Origin: Draconibacterium orientale
Lineage (GTDB): Bacteria; Bacteroidota; Bacteroidia; Bacteroidales; UBA1556
Assembly (NCBI GenBank): GCA_022736595.1
Contig: DZDC01000002.1
Coordinates: 13,620 to 47,818, forward strand
Reading direction: 5' to 3'
Length of the DNA stretch: 34,199 nt
This document shows, piece after piece, positions 1-7,062 of this stretch (positions are counted from its first letter, which is position 1; every line of letters starts with the position of its first letter). The position numbers were made by a program, and so were the translations under genes. The notes under the pieces are model-generated. The model made no database searches. It saw nothing but the letters and a program-made list of their open reading frames with translations, and was not told the origin of the DNA.

Positions 1-1896
1 ATCGAAGATGGAGATATGTATTTTAATTTGGGATATGGCTATTTGCAACAAGCATTAAATAAGTATATTATAGCAAATACTTTTAATTCAAATAGTGCTG
101 AATTGAATTATAAAATTGGGAAATGCTACTTGGAATTAAACCAGCCCGATAAGTCTTTAACAGCACTTTTTAAAGCAAGAGCACTGAATAAAAATTTATG
201 TGATGGACTTTACTATAATATTGCCAAATCGTATCAACAGGCCCTAAAATTCGATTCTTCCATTTTTTTTTACAAAATCTATTTGAATCGGTTGGATCCT
301 GAAAACTACAAAGCTCAACAACCCAGAATAAATCAGGCCATTCAAGAATGTAATGTAGGTAAACAATTGGTTTCTAATCCTGTTTCGGTTACCATTGAGA
401 ACTTAGGCCCCAATATTAATAGTGAATTTCCTGATTATGGGGTCGTTGTAAACATGGATGAGAGTATGCTGTTTTACACTTCGCGCCGACCTAACACCAC
501 TGGCGGCTTTCGCAATGAAGCTGATCAGATGTTTTATGAAGATAGCTATTGGAGTCTCCGACAAAACGGAAAATGGTTGCCTAACAAAAATATGGGCACC
601 AAAATTAATACCGAAGGGCATGACGCCCCAGTGGGCATTAGTCCCGATGGACAATTGCTAATTTTATATCGTGATTTTAATGGTGGTGATCTGTTTCAAA
701 GTATCTTAAAAGGAAAGGATTGGACCGACCCTGTAGCCTTGCCTGAACCCATTAATACAAAGTACCAAGAATCATCAGCTTCCTATTCCTATAATGGTAA
801 ACGATTGTTTTTTGTAAGCGATCGTCCCAAAGGATTTGGAGGTAAGGATATATATTATACCGATTTACAAAGTGATGGTAAGTGGGGAGAAGCGATTAAT
901 TTAGGCGCTAAGGTCAATACATCAGGCGATGAAATCGCTGTTTTTTGCATGCCCGATGGCAAAACCATTTATTTTAGTAGTAATGCTCATTCAGGCATGG
1001 GTGATTTTGATGTATTTCGATCATCGTTCATTAATAATACATGGTCCACTCCTGAAAATTTGGGGTATCCCATTAACAATACCGGTAGCGACGTGTTTTT
1101 TGCACTTTCTGCTTCTGGAAAGAGTGCTTATGTTTCTTCTCGCAGAACGGAAGGGCTTGGGGATCAAGATATTTATGTCATTAGTTATACCGAAGATGAG
1201 AGGAAAGATTCTGTCACCATAGCGAACCAAATCAAAGATGATAAAGTAAATACAACCAATGCAAGAGGAACTTCGTTAACGCTTCTGAGCGGGTTTGTGA
1301 TGGATGAAGTAACAAAAGTCGCCATTGAAGCGTCTTTGGAACTTACCGATAATCAAACTGGAAAAGTGATTGCCGCCTTTACCTCTAACTCATTGACAGG
1401 AAAATACATGATTTCGTTACCTTCGGGTTATAATTATGGAATGAATGTAAACGCCAATGGCTATTTGTTTCACAGTGAGAATTTCGTCATCGAACAAGAC
1501 CAAGCATTTAAACAAATGCAGCTCAACATCAATCTTAAGAAAGTGGAAGTGGGCAAAAGTATTGCTCTTAATAATATTTTCTTCGATTACGATAAATCGA
1601 GCTTGAACAATGAGTCCGTATCGGAATTGAATCGACTGACAATTTTATTGAACGAATATCCCAGTCTCAAAATTCAAGTGGAAGGGCATACCGATAATGT
1701 GGGTACGCACGAATACAATCAGCAACTATCTGAAGCTAGAGCAAAAGCCGTTGTAGATTATTTGATAAGCAAAGGAATAGATTCAGCTCGATTGAAGTAC
1801 ATGGGATTTGGTTATTCAAAACCTGTCGCCGATAACACTGAGCAGGAGGGAAGAGGTAAAAATAGAAGATCAGAATTTAAAATCATCGATAAATAG
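1..1896 (+). CDS. OmpA-family protein with TPR, beta-propeller and CRD domains (PorE-like), 5' truncated
   Basis: The frame is open through base 1, so the true start lies outside the window; the first internal ATG is at 16. Counting from that ATG, residues 1-110 look like TPR helices, about 125-395 hold WD40-like (PD40) propeller repeats (SPDGQLL, SYNGKRLFFVSDR, MPDGKTIYFSSN), about 422-508 form a carboxypeptidase-regulatory-like beta domain, and 515-626 are an OmpA C-terminal domain (FFDYDKSSL, then GHTDNVG with D560 and R575 as the expected peptidoglycan contacts). This domain order is that of PorE of the type IX secretion system, which is thought to tie the outer-membrane machine to peptidoglycan. 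Bacteroidota often carry several paralogs of this build, so the exact role is inferred. It is followed after 41 bases by a secreted CRD protein on the same strand. Confidence 0.85.
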   Translation: MEDGDMYFNLGYGYLQQALNKYIIANTFNSNSAELNYKIGKCYLELNQPDKSLTALFKARALNKNLCDGLYYNIAKSYQQALKFDSSIFFYKIYLNRLDPENYKAQQPRINQAIQECNVGKQLVSNPVSVTIENLGPNINSEFPDYGVVVNMDESMLFYTSRRPNTTGGFRNEADQMFYEDSYWSLRQNGKWLPNKNMGTKINTEGHDAPVGISPDGQLLILYRDFNGGDLFQSILKGKDWTDPVALPEPINTKYQESSASYSYNGKRLFFVSDRPKGFGGKDIYYTDLQSDGKWGEAINLGAKVNTSGDEIAVFCMPDGKTIYFSSNAHSGMGDFDVFRSSFINNTWSTPENLGYPINNTGSDVFFALSASGKSAYVSSRRTEGLGDQDIYVISYTEDERKDSVTIANQIKDDKVNTTNARGTSLTLLSGFVMDEVTKVAIEASLELTDNQTGKVIAAFTSNSLTGKYMISLPSGYNYGMNVNANGYLFHSENFVIEQDQAFKQMQLNINLKKVEVGKSIALNNIFFDYDKSSLNNESVSELNRLTILLNEYPSLKIQVEGHTDNVGTHEYNQQLSEARAKAVVDYLISKGIDSARLKYMGFGYSKPVADNTEQEGRGKNRRSEFKIIDK

Positions 1897-1908
1897 AGGT
1901 CTATATAA

Positions 1909-1916
1909 TAAATTTG
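1909..1916 (+). promoter_or_regulatory. possible -7 promoter element before the CRD protein gene
   Basis: TAAATTTG fits the Bacteroidota -7 consensus TAnnTTTG and lies 21 bases before the ATG at 1938. No clear TTG sits at the -33 position, only TCG at 1886-1888, so the call is weak. The gene may simply be co-transcribed with the upstream OmpA gene. Confidence 0.3.
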
Positions 1917-1937
1917 AAAAGTCTGAGTTAAGCAAAA

Positions 1938-2600
1938 ATGCAAATAAGTAAAAAGACATCTATACTCTTTAGTTTACTACTACTTTCTTTTTTTGGGTTT
2001 TCACAGATAAAATATCCATGGGAAGAGAATGAGAATACGCCCCATTTGATACAGTTTTCAGGAGTAGTGGTAACAGGGGATAGTTTAAAACCAGTGCCTT
2101 TTGCCGGGATTCAGATTGTAGGAACCTATTATGGAACATCTTCAGATTATAATGGATTCTTTTCTATGGTAGCAAAAGCTGGAGATGTTATTCAATTTAC
2201 ATCCATTGGATATCGAACGGCTCGATATAAAATTCCAGATACTCTTAGTTCTACTCGATATACGCTCATCCAAATGATGCAAACAGATACCATTTTGTTA
2301 ATGGAAACTGTTATTTATCCTTGGCCCTCTTTAGCTGCACTTGAGCAAGCCATTGTAAATATTGTAATTCCGGAAGACGATTACGATAGGGCAATAAAAA
2401 ACCTTACCCTTCAAGAGTTGAGAGAAAGAGGGGAGTATATGCCCATGGATGGGTCAATGAATTATCGACATCAAATGCAACAAATTATTAATAAGTCATA
2501 CTATAATGGGCAATATATGCCTTATCAATTCCTTAACCCCTTTGCATGGGCTCAGTTTATAGAAGCATGGAAGGCTGGCAAGTTTAAAAAGAAAGATTAA
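1938..2600 (+). CDS. secreted protein with carboxypeptidase-regulatory-like domain
   Basis: This 220-residue protein begins with a signal peptide: lysines at residues 5-6, then a hydrophobic stretch to about 20 ending FSQ. Residues about 41-120 match the CarboxypepD_reg-like beta-sandwich (FSGVVVTGDSLKPVPFAGI, then a DYNGFF turn and FTSIGYR), which is common in Bacteroidota envelope proteins and TonB-dependent receptors. The rest is charged and rich in Tyr, Gln and Met with no family I recognise, and no beta-barrel follows, so it is not a receptor. It probably acts in the periplasm or at the outer membrane. It sits just after a PorE-like gene and ends 8 bases from the convergent cysH. Function is otherwise unknown. 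Confidence 0.8.
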   Translation: MQISKKTSILFSLLLLSFFGFSQIKYPWEENENTPHLIQFSGVVVTGDSLKPVPFAGIQIVGTYYGTSSDYNGFFSMVAKAGDVIQFTSIGYRTARYKIPDTLSSTRYTLIQMMQTDTILLMETVIYPWPSLAALEQAIVNIVIPEDDYDRAIKNLTLQELRERGEYMPMDGSMNYRHQMQQIINKSYYNGQYMPYQFLNPFAWAQFIEAWKAGKFKKKD

Positions 2601-2608
2601 ACGCTACG

Positions 2609-3319
2609 CTATTTTTTGTGCAAACCACATTCACGGGTGTCGGGGTTTTCCCACCACCATCTTCCAGCTCTTACATCCTCACCTTCAATGATTGCCCGGG
2701 TACAAGGTTGGCAACCAATGCTGGGAAAACCTTGGTCGTGCAAGGTATTGTACGGAATTTTATGGGTTTTAATATAGTTCCAAACGTCAGCCTCAGTCCA
2801 ATCAATCAAAGGATTTATTTTAATACTCTGGTTTAGGGCATCCCATTCCACCTTTTGCATCTCAGTTCTGGTAATCGATTGCGATCGACGCAAACCAGTA
2901 AACCATGCATTCTTACCTTCAATGGCTCTTTTAAGTGGATTGAGTTTGCGTATTTGGCAGCAAAGCTTTCTATTTTCAACACTTTCGTAAAATAAATTTA
3001 TACCGTGGTTCAATACCATTGCTTCCAATTCACTTGAATCTGGAGAATATACATGGATTTGAAGCTTGTATTTTTTAACGGTGCTATCGAGTAAATTATA
3101 GGTTTCAGGAAAGATGCGCCCAGTATCTAAAGTAAAAATCTGACATTTCTTTTCGCTATTGTATATCAAATGCGTTATTACTTGGTCTTCAGCGCCTAAA
3201 CTGGTTCCAAAGACGATTTCCTCATTCCAATTTTGATTAAAAAAGTTAACTATTTCTTGAGCATTCAAAGGTGCAACAAGTTTATTTAATTCCTCGACGG
3301 ATTGTTGATTAAGGTGCAT
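2609..3319 (-). CDS. cysH: adenylyl-sulfate (APS) reductase, thioredoxin-dependent
   Basis: This cytoplasmic enzyme of assimilatory sulfate reduction reduces APS to sulfite and AMP with thioredoxin. At 236 residues it has normal length. Cys120-Cys121 and Cys203-x-x-Cys206 form the CC...CxxC motif that binds a [4Fe-4S] cluster and marks APS rather than PAPS reductases. The catalytic cysteine is C231 in ECGLH near the C terminus. The nucleotide loop (FGTSLGAEDQV, residues 37-47) and the LDTGRIFPETY segment are present. It lies 6 bases after prc on the same strand and is probably co-transcribed with it. No other sulfate assimilation gene is in the window. Confidence 0.93.
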   Translation of the reverse strand: MHLNQQSVEELNKLVAPLNAQEIVNFFNQNWNEEIVFGTSLGAEDQVITHLIYNSEKKCQIFTLDTGRIFPETYNLLDSTVKKYKLQIHVYSPDSSELEAMVLNHGINLFYESVENRKLCCQIRKLNPLKRAIEGKNAWFTGLRRSQSITRTEMQKVEWDALNQSIKINPLIDWTEADVWNYIKTHKIPYNTLHDQGFPSIGCQPCTRAIIEGEDVRAGRWWWENPDTRECGLHKK

Positions 3320-3325
3320 ATTTAA

Positions 3326-5431
3326 CTATTTTAATTCAGTTACAACTTCAACACTTTCTAATAAATAGGGGTCGGCTTTCAGCTTTTTATGCCATTCATT
3401 GGCCGATTTCACTTTTGCAGTATCCGAGGCAATAAATTCCATGTCAATTTTAAGAGGAGACACCATTAATAAGGTAGTGTCGGTGAAAAGATTTTTATAC
3501 AAGTCATTCTCTTGTTTTCGTTTCGCCATTTCGGCTCGGTATTGCGTTAAGTTTAAGCTTACAAGGGTTTGATCTTGGTACTTTTTTACTGACTTAGCTT
3601 GTTGCTCAAGAAGACTAAAGGTATTGTTGCTCTTAATTCTTTTGGTGCTTTTAGTCACAATATCCTTCTTTTTTTGTATTGAGTTAGTCGGTTGGTATTG
3701 GGTGGTGTTGATTTTATCCCAGTCTAAATGATGATCGAGTTCGGCTTCACCATATTTTATGTATTTGTACTGATCAGGTAAGATAATATCTGGTACCACA
3801 CCTTTGAGCTGGGTGCTTTCCCCTGTAATTCTATAAAACTTTTGGAAGGTAAGTTTCAATGCTCCAAAGGGTTTGTAAGTGTTGTAATTTCCATTTACAA
3901 TTTCATCTAAATCAATAAAACGTTGAACTGTTCCCTTTCCAAAGGATTTTTGACCACCAATAATGACGGCTCTTCCATAATCTTGGAGAGCACCAGCAAA
4001 AATTTCTGAGGCTGATGCACTGTTTGAATTTACCATTACGGCCATGGGACCGTCATAAAGAACTGAAGGATCATTATCGCTTAAGATTTCGGGAGCTCCT
4101 GTTTTTTGTCGCACTTGTACGATTGGGCCAGTGGGTATAAACAAGCCTGCCATGGTAACCACGTCGGGGAGGCTACCCCCTCCATCGTTTCTAAGATCGA
4201 TAATGAGACCGTCGATACCCTGATTTTTTAACTTGATTACTTCTTTTCTTACATCATCTGAGCACCTACGTCCCCCTCCTTTTTCATTAAAGTTGACATA
4301 GAATGAAGGCAAATAGATGTATCCAATGTTTTTATTGGAGCTGGGGCTTTTTATAATGGCTGATTTAGCATAAGTTTCTTCAATTACCACGATATCCCGT
4401 ACAATGCTGATTTGCTTAATATCACCTTCCACGGTTTTCACTGTGAGTTTAACAGTAGTTCCTTTTTTACCACGGATATAGGTTACCGCTTTGTCAATAC
4501 GCATCCCCGATATTTCAACGGTTTCACCATTTTCTTGAGTAACTTTTAAAATTAAGTCGCCCGCTTTTAATTCACCTTGTTTATAAGAAGGGCTTCCTGG
4601 CATGATTTGAACCACTTTAATAAAGCCGTCTTTTTCTTGCAAGGTAGCTCCAATTCCTTCTAATTGCCCGCTCATGGCAATGTCAAAATCTTCTTTGTCC
4701 TTTGGAGGAAAATAGTTGGTGTGAGGATCAAAGCAAGCGCTGACTGAGTTAAGATACAAGGAAAAAAAGTCTTTTCTTTCCATTTGAGATAATCGATGAA
4801 GATAATCTTGATTGCGTTTCTTAACTTTTTCGCGGGCTTCCTTTTCAATAGTTGTGAAGTCTTTAATTGCGATAGATGTATCCTTTTTTTCAGCAGCAGC
4901 TTCTTGAATTTCGAGCTGAGTTACCATTTCAAGCATCACTTGATATTTTAGCGATTTACGCCACGAATCTTTAAGCTCGTCCTTGCTTTTAGCAAAACTG
5001 TTTTTCTTATCATCCAACTCGAGTTCGTCGTTAAGGTCAAATTGAAAGGGTTCACTTAAAATATTTTCATAAAGTGCTTCTACTTCGCTGATGCGTTTGG
5101 TGAGAATACTGTATGATAAGTCAAAAAAGTCGAGATTGAGTGCATTGAGTTGGTCATCCAACTGGAGACGGTAAGCTTTCAACTGAGTATAATCTGATTC
5201 AAGTAGAAATTTTTTGGTATAATCAATGCCTTCGATATAGGAATCGAATACTTTTTCCGAAAATTGATCATCCACTGGAATATTGTCATAATGGGCATAT
5301 TTTAGTCCACTCATTAAAAGTTCAAGGACAATTTTCTCCTTATCTTTTTGGTCTTCAGTATAGGTTTTGTAAGCGGCTATTAATGCAATTGGCAAAAGTA
5401 ACGCCACAACTTTGATGATAATGCTTCTCAT
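3326..5431 (-). CDS. prc: C-terminal processing (tail-specific) protease, S41 family
   Basis: This periplasmic serine protease cuts proteins at non-polar C-terminal tails. The 701-residue length fits the long Prc/Tsp class rather than short CtpA. An N-terminal hydrophobic segment (residues 5-20) serves as signal or anchor. A helical N-terminal domain comes next, then a PDZ domain at about 255-340 (GIGATLQ, AGDLILKV), and the S41 core (LIIDLRNDGGGSL). The catalytic serine is S473 in SASASE and the general-base lysine is K499 in SFGKGTVQ. A C-terminal DUF3340-like region follows. It is upstream of cysH in the same orientation. Its 5' side is the long gap that holds the structured RNA; I see no convincing promoter for it. 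Confidence 0.93.
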   Translation of the reverse strand: MRSIIIKVVALLLPIALIAAYKTYTEDQKDKEKIVLELLMSGLKYAHYDNIPVDDQFSEKVFDSYIEGIDYTKKFLLESDYTQLKAYRLQLDDQLNALNLDFFDLSYSILTKRISEVEALYENILSEPFQFDLNDELELDDKKNSFAKSKDELKDSWRKSLKYQVMLEMVTQLEIQEAAAEKKDTSIAIKDFTTIEKEAREKVKKRNQDYLHRLSQMERKDFFSLYLNSVSACFDPHTNYFPPKDKEDFDIAMSGQLEGIGATLQEKDGFIKVVQIMPGSPSYKQGELKAGDLILKVTQENGETVEISGMRIDKAVTYIRGKKGTTVKLTVKTVEGDIKQISIVRDIVVIEETYAKSAIIKSPSSNKNIGYIYLPSFYVNFNEKGGGRRCSDDVRKEVIKLKNQGIDGLIIDLRNDGGGSLPDVVTMAGLFIPTGPIVQVRQKTGAPEILSDNDPSVLYDGPMAVMVNSNSASASEIFAGALQDYGRAVIIGGQKSFGKGTVQRFIDLDEIVNGNYNTYKPFGALKLTFQKFYRITGESTQLKGVVPDIILPDQYKYIKYGEAELDHHLDWDKINTTQYQPTNSIQKKKDIVTKSTKRIKSNNTFSLLEQQAKSVKKYQDQTLVSLNLTQYRAEMAKRKQENDLYKNLFTDTTLLMVSPLKIDMEFIASDTAKVKSANEWHKKLKADPYLLESVEVVTELK

Positions 5432-5725
5432 AATTTTAATTAAAAATGGAGAGCGAAAATAAAAAAATAATCATCGGTAAGCCCAAAGCAATTGTTATAA
5501 AATGTTACAAAAGGGAAATATTAATAGGGCAAGGGTTCCCTATGAGGGGGCATTGTCAGTAATTAATGTATAATTCAGGATGGAAAAGGGATCGCTTTTT
5601 CAAATGGAACGACAAATCATGTGGTGAAAAACTTTTAAAACTAGGGAGAATAATGAAGCTAGTGGTGACTTTATCAGCTAAATAGACAAGTGGATAAAAT
5701 AATTCAAATAATTTTGATAAAAAGA

Positions 5726-5755
5726 TTTGTAAAATAAAAATAATGTTTATCTTTG
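5726..5755 (+). promoter_or_regulatory. Bacteroidota-type promoter of the structured RNA
   Basis: TTTG at 5726-5729 and TATCTTTG at 5748-5755, 18 bases apart, match the Bacteroidota primary sigma consensus TTTG-N19-TAnnTTTG closely. Transcription should start about 5759-5762, exactly where the first stem of the predicted RNA begins. The nearest protein gene on this strand is rpsL, about 340 bases further on, and it has its own promoter. Confidence 0.65.
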
Positions 5756-5758
5756 CAG

Positions 5759-5912
5759 CCGCTTTTTATGGTAGCGAATCGTAAGATTAAGTACTATTAA
5801 AGCGAGTAAGATAAATTGTAAGGAACCTGATAAGGACAGACCGGTATAGGTTCCAAAAAAGTGAGAGTATCACTTTTGGGTCTGAATTAAGTGTCCTTCC
5901 TTCCAATTTTTC
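5759..5912 (+). ncRNA. candidate structured non-coding RNA or leader RNA upstream of rpsL
   Basis: No protein frame explains this stretch, but it folds compactly. Domain 1: GCTTT 5761-5765 pairs with AAAGC 5799-5803, 5770-5774 with 5794-5798, and AATC-GTAA-GATT at 5777-5788 makes a GNRA-capped tip; GAA 5776-5778 faces AGTA 5790-5793, as in a loop E (bulged-G) motif. Domain 2: GGAACCT 5822-5828 pairs with AGGTTCC 5848-5854; AAAAGTG 5857-5863 with CACTTTT 5871-5877; and CAGACC 5837-5842, in the first loop, with GGTCTG 5879-5884, a pseudoknot. AAGGAC 5832-5837 can also pair with GTCCTT 5893-5898. A T5 tract lies at 5907-5911. A promoter sits directly upstream. It could be an independent small RNA or a long rpsL leader. 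I do not recognise a known family, and it is not tRNA, tmRNA, SRP or RNase P RNA. Confidence 0.55.
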
Positions 5913-5984
5913 ATACAAATCTTAATGTCAATAGTTCAAATAAGACAATTTAGTCAATTTAAATATTTGAATTTTAGTGTTTTA

Positions 5985-6006
5985 TGTAAATAAATATTTA
6001 TTTACA
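5985..6006. promoter_or_regulatory. 22-bp perfect palindrome, candidate operator for the ribosomal operon
   Basis: The 22 bases starting TGTAAATAAAT are exactly self-complementary with no central spacer. They end 8 bases before the -33 TTG of the rpsL promoter. The position suits a dimeric DNA-binding protein. The sequence is AT-only in its centre, so it could also be a DNA-bending element. The regulator is unknown. Confidence 0.4.
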
Positions 6007-6014
6007 ATGAGGTG

Positions 6015-6044
6015 TTGATAATTAAGTTCTTAATTGTACTTTTG
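6015..6044 (+). promoter_or_regulatory. promoter of the rpsL-rplQ ribosomal operon
   Basis: TTG at 6015-6017, a 19-base spacer and TACTTTTG at 6037-6044 match the Bacteroidota consensus TTG-N19-TAnnTTTG perfectly. The predicted start near 6051 leaves a leader of about 50 bases before the rpsL ATG at 6102. This is the strongest promoter-like site in the window and fits the highly expressed operon that follows. Confidence 0.75.
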
Positions 6045-6101
6045 CAAACCCATTTTTAGGGTGAAATAATATCAATTGAAGCTAATAATTTATTTTAAAT
6101 T

Positions 6102-6542
6102 ATGCCAACAATACAACAATTAATTAGAAAAGGTCGCAAGAAGTTGACTGATAAAAGTAAAGCTCCCGCATTGGATTCATGTCCACAGCGTCGTGGAGTT
6201 TGTGTGCGTGTATATACCACTACCCCCAAGAAACCAAACTCAGCAATGCGTAAGGTAGCTCGTGTACGTTTAACCAATCAAAAGGAAGTGAATGCCTATA
6301 TTCCTGGTGAAGGACACAATTTGCAAGAGCACTCCATCGTGTTAATTAGAGGAGGAAGAGTGAAAGACCTTCCTGGAGTACGTTACCACATCGTTCGTGG
6401 TGCACTCGATACCTTAGGTGTTGAAGGTCGTACTCAACGTAGATCAAAATACGGTACCAAGCGTCCTAAAAAAGGTGCTCTAGCTAAAGGTGCTCCAGCT
6501 AAGGGCGCTCCAGCAAAAGGTGCTCCATCAAAGAAGAAATAG
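6102..6542 (+). CDS. rpsL: 30S ribosomal protein S12
   Basis: S12 sits at the decoding centre of the 30S subunit. The signature TTPKKPNS (residues 40-47) is intact, and K43 and K88, where streptomycin-resistance changes usually map, are both the wild-type lysine; D89 in VKDLPGVRYH is present. The conserved body ends at KRPKK (residue 124), the length of E. coli S12. A 22-residue tail then follows, built of four GAxAK-type repeats (G125 onward) and ending SKKK. The tail is encoded by four 15-base units at 6474-6533. First gene of the long operon; rpsG follows after 28 bases. Confidence 0.97.
   Translation: MPTIQQLIRKGRKKLTDKSKAPALDSCPQRRGVCVRVYTTTPKKPNSAMRKVARVRLTNQKEVNAYIPGEGHNLQEHSIVLIRGGRVKDLPGVRYHIVRGALDTLGVEGRTQRRSKYGTKRPKKGALAKGAPAKGAPAKGAPSKKK
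6474..6533 (+). repeat. four tandem 15-base repeats at the 3' end of rpsL
   Basis: Units 6474-6488, 6489-6503, 6504-6518 and 6519-6533 each follow GGTGCTCCAGCTAAA with a few changes (a CTA for CCA in unit 1, GGC for GGT in unit 3, TCA for GCA in unit 4). They encode GALAK, GAPAK, GAPAK and GAPSK. Most differences are synonymous, which suggests the repeat is old enough to have diverged under protein-level selection. Confidence 0.85.
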
Positions 6543-6570
6543 CATTATACATTATAAATAAGGTGTAACA

Positions 6571-7041
6571 ATGAGAAAACAAAAGCCTAAAAAACGAATT
6601 ATTTTACCAGATCCAAAATTCAATGATGTTTTGGTTACCAAATTCGTAAACAATATGATGTACGAAGGCAAGAAAAATATTTCATATAATATTTTTTATG
6701 ATGCCATGGAAATTGTACAACAAAAATTAAAAGAGGAAAACGCTCTTGAAGTGTTCAAAAAAGGACTTTCAAACGTTACCCCTTCAGTAGAGGTAAAAAG
6801 TAGAAGAATTGGAGGAGCAACCTTCCAAATTCCTACCGAAATTTATCCTGCACGTAAACAATCCATCGGTATCAAAGCTCTTATCGCTGCGTCACGTAAC
6901 CGTCATGAGAAATCAATGGCTCAGAAATTAGCTGGTGAAATCATAGCCGCTTTTAAAGAAGAAGGTACCGCATACAAGAAGAAAGAAGATACTCACCGTA
7001 TGGCCGATGCTAATAAAGCATTCTCCCATTTTCGTTTCTAA
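6571..7041 (+). CDS. rpsG: 30S ribosomal protein S7
   Basis: S7 nucleates assembly of the 30S head by binding the 3' major domain of 16S rRNA and contacts the E-site tRNA. The 156 residues match the usual length. The N terminus is basic (RKQKPKKR) and the conserved helices with NNMMYEGKK, then KSRRIGGATFQIP and the C-terminal DTHRMADANKAF, are all present. It lies between rpsL and fusA, the standard str-operon order. In E. coli S7 represses its own operon; whether that holds here cannot be told. Confidence 0.97.
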   Translation: MRKQKPKKRIILPDPKFNDVLVTKFVNNMMYEGKKNISYNIFYDAMEIVQQKLKEENALEVFKKGLSNVTPSVEVKSRRIGGATFQIPTEIYPARKQSIGIKALIAASRNRHEKSMAQKLAGEIIAAFKEEGTAYKKKEDTHRMADANKAFSHFRF

Positions 7042-7062
7042 ATAATTCATTGCAAAAAGTTT

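Noticed and set aside
403..654. minus-strand open frame of 83 codons inside the first gene
   Set aside because: It is a shadow of the OmpA-family gene: no recognisable protein, and the plus-strand frame has clear domains through the same bases. The many similar antisense frames inside ribosomal genes, fusA, eno and korA were dropped for the same reason.
5524..5543. ATAGGG / CCCTAT inverted repeat upstream of the structured RNA
   Set aside because: Only 6 bp with an 8-base loop and no T run; it is probably chance.
5759..5912. assignment of the structured RNA to SRP, 6S, RNase P, tmRNA or a known riboswitch
   Set aside because: None of the defining conserved bases of those RNAs could be found, so it is left unassigned.
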